From the NCBI RefSeq assembly GCF_030380815.1, contig NZ_JAUDUY010000003.1, forward strand, positions 434,001-498,000: DNA of 64,000 nt. The letters run 5' to 3'. Every line of letters starts with the position of its first letter. The first letter of the stretch is position 1. Below are positions 42,132-51,837 of this stretch, piece by piece. The notes under the pieces are model-generated. The model was not told where the DNA came from and did not search any database. It saw only the letters and a program-made list of their open reading frames with translations. This stretch comes from Robiginitalea aurantiaca (GTDB taxonomy: Bacteria > Bacteroidota > Bacteroidia > Flavobacteriales > Flavobacteriaceae). Both the position numbers and the translations under genes were made by a program.

Positions 42132-42692
42132 CTAATACAAGCGGGTTGCTTTGACAAAGGCGTGATTCCAATACCCTTCACGCAGGGAGGATACAATTAC
42201 CCCCCGGGAAGTAGTGGAGTGAATAAACTTTACTTCTTCATCTTTTACGTCGACCACCAGGCCTACGTGATTGATTTTTTTTCTTCCCCTGCTGGTTTTG
42301 AAGAACAGAAGATCTCCCTTCTGAACCTTTTTTACCTTTACTTTCTCTCCTTGTTCGGACAGCATTTCTGAAGTTCTGGGAACCGAGATGTCGTGTTCCA
42401 GGAAAGTGGTGTATAACAAGCCGGAGCAGTCCATGCCTTTGCGCGTTGTCCCGCCGTATTTGTACCGAACCCCTGTATACGTCAGAGCGGTTTCAACAAC
42501 GGCATCTGCAGGAGATTCGGTGGGGGATGGAGGGGGTTCTGAAATTACCTCAGCCTCGGATTCCACGGTCGGTTCAGGGGTGCCGGCGGGTACGTGAACT
42601 TTTGGGTTTTCGGAATAACTCGTGTTCTTTTTTACCACGCCACAGCTGGTCAGAAATACGCAGCTTACCACTAAAATATAGGTCTTTCTCAT
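42132..42692 (-). CDS. NlpC/P60 lipoprotein peptidase (C40)
   Basis: A 186-residue lipoprotein (signal ending VFLTSC, then GVV). A Pro/Glu-rich linker (about residues 30-65) precedes an NlpC/P60 domain with the catalytic Cys in KGMDCSGLLYTTFL, the His in INHVGLVVDV and the third residue in FIHSTTSRGV. Such enzymes cleave peptide bonds of peptidoglycan stems in the periplasm. It is complete at the usual size. The next gene, comEC, begins two bases after its stop, so they are probably co-transcribed. Confidence 0.92.
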   Translation of the reverse strand: MRKTYILVVSCVFLTSCGVVKKNTSYSENPKVHVPAGTPEPTVESEAEVISEPPPSPTESPADAVVETALTYTGVRYKYGGTTRKGMDCSGLLYTTFLEHDISVPRTSEMLSEQGEKVKVKKVQKGDLLFFKTSRGRKKINHVGLVVDVKDEEVKFIHSTTSRGVIVSSLREGYWNHAFVKATRLY

Positions 42693-42773
42693 CGCTGACG
42701 GCGTCCTTACGCCAGAGCTAAGTTAGGAATTTCGACAAAAATCCGTCGTTTTGGCCGACAGACAGGAGTAAAA

Positions 42774-43895
42774 TTAGGACCCTTTACTGAAATCGACTAT
42801 CAGTTTGGCAGCCTTGGCACTGGCCCCCGCCCCCCCGAGTTTCACACGTAATTCCTGACAGGCCGAAAGTTGGGCTTCACGCCCTGCTCCGGAGAGGATT
42901 TTGTCCAGTTCCACGGCCAGATTTTCGGGATGTAGGTCTTCCTGTATCAGTTCTGTTACCACCATACGATCCATGATAAGGTTGACCAAAGAGATATAAT
43001 CCAGGGTAATCAGCCTTTTGGCAATCTGATAGGATATCCAATTCCCCTTATAACAGACGACCTGCGGCACTCCTAATAGTGCGGTTTCCAGGGTTGCGGT
43101 CCCGCTGGTGACAAGGGCGGCATGGGCAGAATTTAAAAGGGGATAGGTTTGGTTTATGACCAGGCTGGCATCGTGACGCTTGAGGAATGGCTCGTAAAAA
43201 TCGGCCGGGGTGCTCGGCGCACCGGCAATTACGAATTGATACTGCGGATATTTCGGGCTCAGGGAAAGCATGACCGGGAGCATAGTTGAGATTTCCTGAG
43301 GGCGACTACCGGGCAGCAGCGCAATGATTGGTTTATCAGGATTCAACCCGTGTTGTTTTTTAAAGGCCACGGGATCGATTTGCGGCCGATCCTTCAGGGC
43401 ATCGATAAGGGGATGCCCCACGAAGTGCACAGGCATATCGTGTTTATTTTCGTAAAAATCCTTTTCAAAAGGAAGGATGACGTACATGGCATCGATATCC
43501 CTTTTTATTTTGCGGACCCGCCCCTCCCGGGAAGCCCATACCTGAGGGGATATATAGTATTGGGTTCGGTAACCCTTTTTATGGGCCCATTCGGCAATCC
43601 TGAGGTTAAAACCGGAAAAGTCTATAAAAATAAGGGTGTCCGGGTTAAAGGTTTCGATGTCCTTCTTGCAAAAGGAGAGGTTCCTGAATATTTTCGGGAG
43701 GTTGGCGATGACTTCCAGAAAGCCCATAAAGGACATCTCCTTGTAGTGCTTCACAAGCGTTCCTCCTGCCTCCTGCATACGGTCTCCCCCCCAGCAGCGC
43801 ACCTGGGCCGAAGGGTCCTCCCGGAAAATGGCCTTGATCAGGTTGGAGCCGTGAAGATCGCCTGATGCCTCGCCAGCAATGAGATAGTATTTCAC
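42774..43895 (-). CDS. lpxB: lipid-A-disaccharide synthase
   Basis: A 373-residue glycosyltransferase family 19 enzyme that joins UDP-diacylglucosamine to lipid X in lipid A synthesis. Its landmarks are YYLIAGEASGDLHGSNLIKA (residue 3 on), FIDFSGFNLRIAEWA, then YYISPQVWASREGR and LLPGSRPQEI. The UDP-binding C-terminal half has VTSGTATLETALLGVPQVV. The length is typical. It sits one base after the small membrane-protein gene and is one of three LPS-related genes in the window (with lptC and lptE). Confidence 0.95.
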   Translation of the reverse strand: MKYYLIAGEASGDLHGSNLIKAIFREDPSAQVRCWGGDRMQEAGGTLVKHYKEMSFMGFLEVIANLPKIFRNLSFCKKDIETFNPDTLIFIDFSGFNLRIAEWAHKKGYRTQYYISPQVWASREGRVRKIKRDIDAMYVILPFEKDFYENKHDMPVHFVGHPLIDALKDRPQIDPVAFKKQHGLNPDKPIIALLPGSRPQEISTMLPVMLSLSPKYPQYQFVIAGAPSTPADFYEPFLKRHDASLVINQTYPLLNSAHAALVTSGTATLETALLGVPQVVCYKGNWISYQIAKRLITLDYISLVNLIMDRMVVTELIQEDLHPENLAVELDKILSGAGREAQLSACQELRVKLGGAGASAKAAKLIVDFSKGS

Positions 43896-43896
43896 G

Positions 43897-44190
43897 CTAA
43901 AATATTTTGTAATAGAGTATTACCAAGGCCGTAAGGACTGTTGCCAGCAGGACTCCCCGGGCGCGTTCGTCCCTGCGGATTTTCAAAAAACCAAAAAATG
44001 CGATGAGGTTCAGAATTGCTCCCAGTGCGAGCAGACTGCCTATTTGTTCCGCTTCATGAGCCGCCTGAATGCTTTCGACGATTCCCAGATCAGAAAAAAA
44101 CAGGATATATATCAGGACGCCGATGGAGTTTGCGATGATTCCTACGGCAAATCCTATGGCCATTTCTTTGTATCTGAATTTTTTATTCAT
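43897..44190 (-). CDS. small membrane protein between surE and lpxB
   Basis: A 97-residue membrane protein. The ATG at MNKKFRYKEMAIGF is chosen because the 23 codons before it overlap surE and are unlike coding sequence. Three hydrophobic helices (about residues 10-32, 48-68 and 79-95) are joined by short charged loops (KIRRDERARG). It overlaps the surE stop by eight bases and ends one base before lpxB, so it belongs to the surE-lpxB operon. The function is unknown. Confidence 0.72.
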   Translation of the reverse strand: MNKKFRYKEMAIGFAVGIIANSIGVLIYILFFSDLGIVESIQAAHEAEQIGSLLALGAILNLIAFFGFLKIRRDERARGVLLATVLTALVILYYKIF

Positions 44191-44962
44191 TGAGGGTCCA
44201 ATTGTTAAGGTCCTGTATTGCGTGATGGGCAGTGAGGTCGAACTGTGTCGGCACCACACTGACGTATCCCTGGCTCAACGCCCAGTGGTCTGTGTCTTTT
44301 CCTTTATCCAGCAACTCAAATTCACCGGTGAGCCAATAGTATTCCCGCCCTCCCGGACTCATCCGCTTGTCAAACCGCTCTTTCCAGTTTGCCCGGGCCT
44401 GCCTGCAAATTCGTATGCCCTGTACAGGCTGGCCTTTTGTTCTCGGGATGTTGACATTGAGAACAACCCCTGGGGGAATACCGTTATTCAAAGCCTCGGC
44501 AGTGATTTTTAAGATGGCTTCCCTGGTTGGGGTGAAATCCGCGTCCCAGGAGTAGTCGCAAAGTGAAAACCCTATAGCCGGAATCCCTTCAATGCCTGCC
44601 TCTATGGCAGCACTCATTGTGCCGGAATAAATGACATTTATCGAGGCGTTAGAGCCGTGATTTATCCCGCTCACGCAAAGGTCGGGCCTTCTTGGGAGGA
44701 GTTCCTGCAGGGCCAGCTTAACGCAGTCCGCGGGGGTTCCGCTGCAACTGTATTCTTCAGGGGCACCATGTTCAGGATCGATGACCACCTTTTTGGAATA
44801 CAGGGTGCTGTCAATGGTGATGGCATGTCCCATCCCCGATTGCGGACTGTCCGGAGCCACGACCACAACATCGCCTAATTCCCTCATAAACCTTATGAGC
44901 ATACGCAGTCCGGGAGCGGTAATTCCGTCATCATTGGTAACCAGAATGAGGGGTTTGGACAT
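44183..44962 (-). CDS. surE: 5'/3'-nucleotidase SurE
   Basis: A 259-residue stationary-phase survival phosphatase. The metal site is in LVTNDDGITAPGL (Asp pair at residues 10-11) with the Ser and Asn of SPQSGMGHAITI and SGINHGSNASINVIYSGTM. It hydrolyses nucleoside monophosphates in the cytoplasm and may help in nucleotide balance. The first gene of a short operon with the small membrane protein and lpxB. Length and motifs are standard. Confidence 0.95.
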   Translation of the reverse strand: MSKPLILVTNDDGITAPGLRMLIRFMRELGDVVVVAPDSPQSGMGHAITIDSTLYSKKVVIDPEHGAPEEYSCSGTPADCVKLALQELLPRRPDLCVSGINHGSNASINVIYSGTMSAAIEAGIEGIPAIGFSLCDYSWDADFTPTREAILKITAEALNNGIPPGVVLNVNIPRTKGQPVQGIRICRQARANWKERFDKRMSPGGREYYWLTGEFELLDKGKDTDHWALSQGYVSVVPTQFDLTAHHAIQDLNNWTLNE

Positions 44963-45133
44963 TGACTATACTTTAAGTGGCAAAAATACGTTTTTCATAA
45001 GATAGGGCTCCCGGTTGCCCGGATTAACAAAAATTTAATGGCAATCTTCAGGACTGGCATGGTTTTTTCAGTAATTTAGGGAGTTCATTATCAGACGAAA
45101 GGGTAAAATTTAATTGCCTGAAAAAAGAAATAA

Positions 45134-47251
45134 ATGAAAAGAAATTTTGTATTTGCTTTTTTGATCCTGCTAATCGCTGTAGCCTCCTGCAGTTTTACCA
45201 ATCGGTCCCTTGAGACAGATGACAAGGACAAGTTATTGCTGGATCTGATTACATATGTTTTAGAGCGGGGCCATTACGAACCAAAAGATATCAATGACGG
45301 ATTCTCGGTAAATGTTTTTACCGATTTTATCGATGAACTCGATCCGACCAGGCGCTATTTTATGGCGGAGGATCTCCAGGAATTCGAACAGTACAAATAT
45401 CAGATTGACGACCAGATCAAGAATACGGATATTTCTTTTTTCAACATCGTCTATGACCGGCTGATGCTCCGTATGGAGAATGCCCGGGAAATTTACAGGG
45501 AGGTCCTCGATACGCCTTTTGATTACAACCGGGAGGAATTTATCGATGTCGATTACGACAATGTCGGTTATGCCAGCAGTCGGGAGGAACTTCTGGAGCG
45601 GTGGAGAAAACAGCTCAAATACGCAACCATCGGAACCTACGATTCCAAACTATCCCTTGCTGACGGGGACGCGGACGAGAAACTCACCCCTGAAGAAGCC
45701 GAAAAGGTAGCCCGTGAAAGTACACGGGAAACACTTGAAGACTATTTTGAATTTATCGATGAACTGGAACGCAAAGATTGGTTTGTCCAGTACATCAATA
45801 CCATTGTCGAAGAGTTCGATCCGCATACCCTTTATTTTGCTCCCGAAGAAAAGGAACAGTTTGACGTTCGGATGTCCGGTCGTTTCGAAGGAATCGGGGC
45901 ACGGCTCCAAAAACAGTCAGAAGGGGCCAAGATTGTCGAGATTATTTCAGGAGGTCCGGTATGGCGGGACAGTCGCCTGGACGTAGGTGATGAAATCCTC
46001 AAAGTGGGGCAGGATGGAGAGTCTCCGGTGAATATTATAGGAATGCGCTTGTCTGATGCCATCAAACTGATCAAGGGTCCCAAGGGTACTACGGTAGACC
46101 TTACGGTCCGCAAAGTTGATGGAACCGTGGAAGTGGTTTCCCTGATCAGAGATGTCGTGGAATTGGAAGAATCCTTTGCAAAATCTGCAATGATTATAAA
46201 GGAGGATCAGAAGTTCGGCCTTATCAACCTGCCGCAATTCTATGTGGATTTTAACGATTACAACGAACGAAATGCCGCTTCTGACGTCGCCAAAGAAATT
46301 GACCGACTCAAAGAGGAGGGGATACAGGGTCTGGTACTCGATCTCCGCGACAACGGTGGGGGGTCCCTGAAAACCGTTGTCGATATGGCAGGTCTTTTTA
46401 TTGAGGACGGCCCCGTTGTTCAGGTGCGCTCCTCGGCAAAAGACAAAGAAATATACGAGGATAAAGATGAGCGCATCCAATGGGATGGCCCACTGGTGAT
46501 TCTCGTCAATGAGCTTTCGGCTTCGGCTTCCGAGATCTTGGCAGCGGCAATGCAGGATTATAAGCGGGCCGTTGTTATCGGCAGTAAACAGACCTTTGGC
46601 AAGGGGACGGTCCAAAACCTGATCCCATTGGAGAGCATTGTACGAAGCAATGAGTACGGAGATCTCGGGGCGATAAAGCTGACGACACAGAAGTTCTACC
46701 GCATTAATGGAGGTTCTACCCAGTTAAAAGGTGTGGAGAGCGATGTGGTGGTCCCGGACCGCTACAGTTATATTGACCTTGGGGAGCGGGATCAGCGAAA
46801 TCCGCTTCAATGGGATAAGATCAGCCCGGCAAAATATCAGGCCTGGGAAGGGTATATCGATTACGAAACGACCATATCGAAGAGTACCGCACGTATGAAA
46901 GCACATCCTCAGATAGCCCTTATAGAGGAAAATGCACTCTGGCTTAAGGAGCAGCAGGATGAAACAAAGGTTCCCTTGAGTTATGACCAGTACCTCGAAA
47001 GGGAGAACCAGAATAAGGAAAAATCACAATACTTCAGGTCCCAGATGGAATACGATTCCAAGTTGAATTTCAGCTCCCTGACCTATGAGCGGGAATTGTT
47101 CACCCAGGATTCGGTATTGCGCGAAAAGCGGAACCGCTGGCACAAAAACCTGGCCAAGGATGTGTACGTTGAAGAAGCTGTAAACGTCCTTGAAGACCTT
47201 AAGATCAACAACTTCAAAAAGGGGAAATTAGCGGGACGGGTACAGGGATAG
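45134..47251 (+). CDS. prc: carboxy-terminal processing (tail-specific) protease, S41
   Basis: A 705-residue exported protease; the signal ends IAVASC, so it is probably a lipoprotein. The order is a helical N-terminal domain, a PDZ domain (about residues 255-350: FEGIGARLQKQSEGAKIVEI, ISGGPVWRDSRLDVGDEIL), then the S41 catalytic core, with the Ser in LSASASEILAAAMQDY and the Lys in TFGKGTVQN. A C-terminal Prc-specific extension follows. It degrades periplasmic proteins by their C-termini. It is transcribed divergently from surE. An imperfect GC-rich hairpin with a T-rich end follows the stop near 47290. Confidence 0.95.
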   Translation: MKRNFVFAFLILLIAVASCSFTNRSLETDDKDKLLLDLITYVLERGHYEPKDINDGFSVNVFTDFIDELDPTRRYFMAEDLQEFEQYKYQIDDQIKNTDISFFNIVYDRLMLRMENAREIYREVLDTPFDYNREEFIDVDYDNVGYASSREELLERWRKQLKYATIGTYDSKLSLADGDADEKLTPEEAEKVARESTRETLEDYFEFIDELERKDWFVQYINTIVEEFDPHTLYFAPEEKEQFDVRMSGRFEGIGARLQKQSEGAKIVEIISGGPVWRDSRLDVGDEILKVGQDGESPVNIIGMRLSDAIKLIKGPKGTTVDLTVRKVDGTVEVVSLIRDVVELEESFAKSAMIIKEDQKFGLINLPQFYVDFNDYNERNAASDVAKEIDRLKEEGIQGLVLDLRDNGGGSLKTVVDMAGLFIEDGPVVQVRSSAKDKEIYEDKDERIQWDGPLVILVNELSASASEILAAAMQDYKRAVVIGSKQTFGKGTVQNLIPLESIVRSNEYGDLGAIKLTTQKFYRINGGSTQLKGVESDVVVPDRYSYIDLGERDQRNPLQWDKISPAKYQAWEGYIDYETTISKSTARMKAHPQIALIEENALWLKEQQDETKVPLSYDQYLERENQNKEKSQYFRSQMEYDSKLNFSSLTYERELFTQDSVLREKRNRWHKNLAKDVYVEEAVNVLEDLKINNFKKGKLAGRVQG

Positions 47252-47346
47252 TACCCATACGCCGGAAGGAATGCACGGGGGCCTCTTTTCGGCTTCCCTT
47301 GTGCGTTTTGTGTTTGAAAGTACCCTAAACCTGATACTTTGTTGAA

Positions 47347-48165
47347 ATGGCAGGAAGTCGTATTTCCAGAAAACAATGGACGTATATTCTGCTGTTTTGG
47401 ATCGTGGTAGTCGGTTTCTGGTGGCTTGAAAAGCAATTTCCCGACGATCCTTATAAATCCGATTCCGACCGGGTCGAAACTTCGGTCTTTCCAGAGGATT
47501 TCCTTCCGTATTATCAAGGTGGAGTTCAGGTGCTTCACGATTACTATCTCCTGTCCTATGTTGAAAAATACGAACAGTCCGCCTGGGTAGCCTATACCCT
47601 GGATAAAGCCCATTTAACCACTGACCAAAGAGTACGCCCCTATTATGTTCAGGATCCCGAAGTGCCTTCGGGTTCGGCCCACTGGCGGAATTTTAAGGGC
47701 TCCGGCTACGACCGGGGGCATCTTTGTCCTGCAGGGGACCGCAGGTTTTCTGAAACGGCCTACAACCAGACTTTTTACACCAGTAACATCAGTCCTCAAG
47801 ATTCGCGTTTTAATGCGGGAATCTGGAATGAACTGGAACAACAAATACGCAGCTGGGCCAAAAAGTATGGAAGGGTGTATGTGATCACCGGAGGCGTTTT
47901 GCGCAATGACCTGAATACCATTGGGGAGGAAGGCGTTGCAGTTCCCGAGGCCTTTTACAAGGTGGTGATCCGCAAGGCGGGAGATGACATCCGGGTCCTC
48001 GGGTTTTTAATGTCCAATGCCGATTCCGACAGGCAGATTCAGGAATTTGTGATTCCCCTGGATGAGCTCGAGGCACTGAGCGGGCTGGATTTTTTCCCTG
48101 AGTTCTCAGAAGGGGTACAGCAGTCGCTGGAAGGGGATATCGCTTTGAGATACTGGGATTTCTAG
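47347..48165 (+). CDS. DNA/RNA non-specific endonuclease
   Basis: A 272-residue nuclease of the beta-beta-alpha-metal type. One N-terminal hydrophobic helix (residues 13-28) may anchor it in the inner membrane or act as an uncleaved signal. The active-site His and Arg are in GSGYDRGHLCPAGDRRFSE (DRGH, about residue 122-125). The metal Asn and helix are in SPQDSRFNAGIWNELEQQIR. It degrades DNA and RNA outside the cytoplasm, probably for nutrient recovery. It converges on rodA: the palindrome CTAG holds both stop codons. Confidence 0.93.
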   Translation: MAGSRISRKQWTYILLFWIVVVGFWWLEKQFPDDPYKSDSDRVETSVFPEDFLPYYQGGVQVLHDYYLLSYVEKYEQSAWVAYTLDKAHLTTDQRVRPYYVQDPEVPSGSAHWRNFKGSGYDRGHLCPAGDRRFSETAYNQTFYTSNISPQDSRFNAGIWNELEQQIRSWAKKYGRVYVITGGVLRNDLNTIGEEGVAVPEAFYKVVIRKAGDDIRVLGFLMSNADSDRQIQEFVIPLDELEALSGLDFFPEFSEGVQQSLEGDIALRYWDF

Positions 48166-49445
48166 TTCCATTCCTTAAGCCTGTTGGCATCCAACCTCAG
48201 AAATATAAAAAGGAGTAGTGTAAACCCAATGAGTCCCGAGCCTCCATAACTAAAGAACGGCAGCGGGATTCCAATAGTTGGCAGCACTCCGATCACCATA
48301 CCGATATTGATGAAGTAGTGGATCAGGAGTATTGAAACTACGCCATAGCCGTACATTCGGCTAAAAGGGTTCTTCTGCCGTTCGGCCAGGTGGACCAGAC
48401 GCAACAGGAGGATCGTAAATAGCAGCACTACGGCGCTGGTACCCACAAAACCCCATTCTTCCCCCACAGTTGTAAAAATGTAGTCCGTGTGCTGTTCTGG
48501 AACAAAGTCGCCCTTGGTGCGGGTACCTTCCAGAAACCCCTTTCCGAAAAATCCACCCGATTCGATGGCCTTTTCAGACTGATAGGTATTGTAGCCTATT
48601 GTCTTGCGTATTTCCTCCAATTTATCGGGGTCTTTTTCCAAGCGCAACCACAGGCTGAACCGATCTCTGTGGCGCTGCTCAAAGACATTCTCAAAAACAA
48701 AATTTACGGATAGGGAAAACAGAAGGGTCAGGACGTAGACCCCGATTATCGGCACAAAAGGAATGCGGACCGAAGGTTTTTTGATCAGGAATACAATGGC
48801 AACAATGAGGGCCAGGCCGATGGCGACCCACACGGTTCCGAACATCAGGGTGGCGATAAAAATAAGAATAGCCAGAAAACCAACGCCGAGATACCACAAG
48901 GGGAGTCCCTCCCGAAACAAAACGAAGATGAGGGAAAAAAACACCAGGGCACTCCCCGGGTCGGGTTGCGGAATAATCAGGAGGGCGGGAAGAATAAAGA
49001 TCAGCAATGACATCAGTTGGTCTTTCCGCCTTTTGATATCGGTTTGGATGTCACTCAGGTATTTGGCCAGGGCCAAAGCCGTTGCGGTTTTGGCAAGTTC
49101 AGAGGGTTGCAGGTTGAAAAACCCCAAATCGTACCAGGAAGTTGCTCCGGCAATGGTTTTTCCAAAAATGAAAAGACCGAGAAGCAGGACTAGGGAAATG
49201 ATATAGAAGACACTGGAGAAGCGTTCGTAAAAGCCCGCTTCAAGGGCCATGACCAGGACAATAGCGGCAAGGCTGATCCCAATAAAAAGAAATTGTTTGC
49301 CGTAGAGTTGACTGAGATCAAAGATAGAGGTGCTGTCTTCCGTAAACGTACTGGAGTAGATATTGAGCCAGCCTATGCTGATGAGCAGAAAAAAGATCAG
49401 GACACAAACCCAATCAACCCGCCGCAGCGCACTGTTACCAGACAT
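48162..49445 (-). CDS. rodA: rod-shape peptidoglycan glycosyltransferase RodA
   Basis: A 427-residue SEDS glycosyltransferase with about ten membrane helices. Its landmarks are NIYSSTFTED near the N-terminus, FNLQPSELAKTATALALAKY, the QPDPGSALVF loop, then EEWGFVGTSAVVL and the closing GIPLPFFSYGGSGLIGF. It polymerises lipid II together with the class B PBP encoded directly upstream, with which it overlaps by 11 bases. Its role is lateral cell-wall growth. The large loop of about 60 residues between helices 7 and 8 is usual for Bacteroidota. Confidence 0.95.
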   Translation of the reverse strand: MSGNSALRRVDWVCVLIFFLLISIGWLNIYSSTFTEDSTSIFDLSQLYGKQFLFIGISLAAIVLVMALEAGFYERFSSVFYIISLVLLLGLFIFGKTIAGATSWYDLGFFNLQPSELAKTATALALAKYLSDIQTDIKRRKDQLMSLLIFILPALLIIPQPDPGSALVFFSLIFVLFREGLPLWYLGVGFLAILIFIATLMFGTVWVAIGLALIVAIVFLIKKPSVRIPFVPIIGVYVLTLLFSLSVNFVFENVFEQRHRDRFSLWLRLEKDPDKLEEIRKTIGYNTYQSEKAIESGGFFGKGFLEGTRTKGDFVPEQHTDYIFTTVGEEWGFVGTSAVVLLFTILLLRLVHLAERQKNPFSRMYGYGVVSILLIHYFINIGMVIGVLPTIGIPLPFFSYGGSGLIGFTLLLFIFLRLDANRLKEWN

Positions 49446-51303
49446 ACTCGTTTATCTTGAATTCGGATCCGGAATAGGGTTTTGCATATTCGTGTTCCAG
49501 GGTCTTCTCGAGCATCCGCTTTTCGAGGTCTTTTCGCGTAATCTCTCCCTTGAGGTACTTTTCAATCAGCAGGGATGCGATATGGCCTGCATATCGCGCA
49601 CCGTAGTATCCATTCTCGATGTAAACGGCAATTGCGATTTTAGGGTTATCCACTGGGGCAAAAGCCACAAAGATGCTGTGGTCCGTCAATTGGGTGCGCT
49701 CGCCTTCGATTCGGGTAAAATTCTCGACGGTTCCGGTTTTACCCGCAATTTGTATCCCCGGGATCTGTAACCATTTTGCCGTACCTTTTTCGTAGACATC
49801 CGCCATGCCCTGGACGACCGGTTCAAAATGTTCCGGATCGATGGTGGAGTACTTGCGCTGGGTGTACTCTGGCTTATCTATTGGCTGGTCCCCGATCTGC
49901 TTTAGGAAATGCGGAGTGTAATAAAAACCCCGGTTGGCTATGGTAGCCGTCATATTGGCCAGTTGAATAGGTGTCGCGGCCACTTCACCCTGCCCAATAG
50001 CATTGGATATGATGTACGTGGAGGACCATCGGCCATCCCCATAGACTTTATCGTAATAAGCTTTGTTCGGGACGCGACCCGGCCGTCCTGTGGGAAGGTC
50101 ATAGCCGAGATAATCCCCGAGCCCAAAGCTCTTCATATGCTTTTCCCAAACTTCCATGGCCTTATCCGTAGTTTCGAAACTCTCGTAAAACTTCCGGAAG
50201 GTCCCTGCAAAATATGCGTTGCACGATTTGTAGATCCCACTGTTCATCGTTCTCAGGCCACCACCACAATGGCACCCTCGTTTTGTCCTGCCTACATAAA
50301 AACCATTATAGCAGCGAAAGGTAGTCTCCGAATTGATTACACCTTCCTGTAAGGCCGCCAGGGCCTGCAGTGTTTTAAAAGGGGATCCGGGAGAAGGCTC
50401 AGCGAGTATGGATCGGTCCCAGGTAGGCTTGGAGATCGTATCGTTGTGGAGTCCGCTGTAATTTTTAGAGCGCTCACGGCCCACCAGGAGTTCCGGAACA
50501 TAAGTGGGGCCGGATATCATGGCAAGGATTTCGCCGCTCCCCGGTTCAATGGCAACAATACCGCCTCGTTTTCCCGTCATCAAACGCTCCCCGTATTCCT
50601 GTAATTTCTTGTCCAGACTAATGTGAATCTCTGTGCCTGCTTTGGCAAGGGTATCCAAACTGCCATTTTTATAGGGCCCAATCACGCGATTAAAGCGGTC
50701 TTTTTGGATGTATTTTTTTCCTTTCCGACCCCTGAGGATTTCCTCGTATTGTTTTTCGATACCGGTTCGTCCGGTAAGCTCACCGAGTTCATAATAGGGA
50801 TTGCTGTTCAGGTCCCATTCATTGACTTCACTAATATAGCCCAGGACGTTGGCCCCGGCATCGGTAGCGTAGTCCCTGAGAGACCTTTTCTCAATATAGA
50901 ACCCCCTGTATTTGCGCATTTTTTCCTGCAGACTGGCGTAGTCCTCCTTTGAGAGTTGCGGAACCAGTACGGATGGCAGGCGAGGGGAGTAGATCCTGGC
51001 CTTTTCCATCTGTTTTATAAAGCGCTCCTTTGTAATTCCGAGCATGGAGCAGAACTCGAGCGTATCCAGCGGTTTTACATCTCTGGGGACGACCATCACA
51101 TCATAAGCAGGCTGGTTGGCGACCAGAAGATCTCCGTTTCTGTCATAGATATACCCGCGTTCAGGATAGTCATATACAATAGTGACAGCAGGGTCTTCCA
51201 GGATCTGGTTGGGGGACATGCGGAACACCTGCAAGTAGGACAACCTGCTTAGGAATGTAATTCCTATCAGGATGATGATCGAAGACAGTACCAGTTTTTT
51301 CAT
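49435..51303 (-). CDS. mrdA: penicillin-binding protein 2
   Basis: A 622-residue class B PBP: a membrane anchor at residues 5-25, a pedestal domain with YPERGYIYDRNGDLLVANQP (R-G-x-x-x-D-R-x-G box), then the transpeptidase. The acylated Ser lies in PSPGSPFKTLQAL (S-P-F-K, about residue 306). The S-x-N motif is KSCNAYF (about 360) and KTGT is AGKTGTVENF (about 521). It cross-links peptidoglycan in the elongasome with RodA. The four-Cys cluster near YKSCN and RGCHCGGG is a common trait of the family in this phylum. Confidence 0.95.
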   Translation of the reverse strand: MKKLVLSSIIILIGITFLSRLSYLQVFRMSPNQILEDPAVTIVYDYPERGYIYDRNGDLLVANQPAYDVMVVPRDVKPLDTLEFCSMLGITKERFIKQMEKARIYSPRLPSVLVPQLSKEDYASLQEKMRKYRGFYIEKRSLRDYATDAGANVLGYISEVNEWDLNSNPYYELGELTGRTGIEKQYEEILRGRKGKKYIQKDRFNRVIGPYKNGSLDTLAKAGTEIHISLDKKLQEYGERLMTGKRGGIVAIEPGSGEILAMISGPTYVPELLVGRERSKNYSGLHNDTISKPTWDRSILAEPSPGSPFKTLQALAALQEGVINSETTFRCYNGFYVGRTKRGCHCGGGLRTMNSGIYKSCNAYFAGTFRKFYESFETTDKAMEVWEKHMKSFGLGDYLGYDLPTGRPGRVPNKAYYDKVYGDGRWSSTYIISNAIGQGEVAATPIQLANMTATIANRGFYYTPHFLKQIGDQPIDKPEYTQRKYSTIDPEHFEPVVQGMADVYEKGTAKWLQIPGIQIAGKTGTVENFTRIEGERTQLTDHSIFVAFAPVDNPKIAIAVYIENGYYGARYAGHIASLLIEKYLKGEITRKDLEKRMLEKTLEHEYAKPYSGSEFKINEYVW

Positions 51304-51324
51304 GGGGTTACCCGGTAATGTTAG

Positions 51325-51837
51325 TTATTCCTTCCTTCCCGAAAACAGTGAGATGAGCAGTACTCCGAATACAAACGTACTGATGCCCGTAAATAATATC
51401 CGTTTCAAAATTAAGAGCAAATTCGGCAAACTAAAAATTTCCAAACCAAAGAATGTCAGGTGGTGGATCACTATTAATAACGCCAAAAAACTATATTGTT
51501 GTACCCGGGTTGAATTGGCAATTCGAAAATTCTGAAATTCCATGTTCACTCCAAAAACAAAGCGCATGATGGGGAACCTGAAAAAGGCCGTCGTCAATGA
51601 AGCTGCCGTGTGAAGCGCCATGGTATCCGAGAACAGGTCTACGCTAAATCCGAGAATAAAGGAAAGCCCGATCAGTACCGTGCGGTTCTCCTGTACGGGG
51701 TACCAGAAAAAGAACAGTATATAGATCATCGGATTGATGCTCCCGAGGATATTCAGGTGGTTAAACACAAGCACCTGGGCTAACACCAACCCTATAAACT
51801 GTATGGTTCCCCAAACGTACTTATCTGTCATTGGCAA
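51325..51837 (-). CDS. mreD: rod shape-determining protein MreD
   Basis: A 170-residue membrane protein with five to six helices (FIGLVLAQVLVFNHLNILG, then FFFWYPVQENRTVLIGLSF), as is typical of MreD. Its position between mreC and mrdA supports the call. It links MreC to the cytoplasmic MreB filament and the wall synthases. It overlaps the mreC stop by 17 bases and ends 21 bases before mrdA. Confidence 0.9.
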   Translation of the reverse strand: MPMTDKYVWGTIQFIGLVLAQVLVFNHLNILGSINPMIYILFFFWYPVQENRTVLIGLSFILGFSVDLFSDTMALHTAASLTTAFFRFPIMRFVFGVNMEFQNFRIANSTRVQQYSFLALLIVIHHLTFFGLEIFSLPNLLLILKRILFTGISTFVFGVLLISLFSGRKE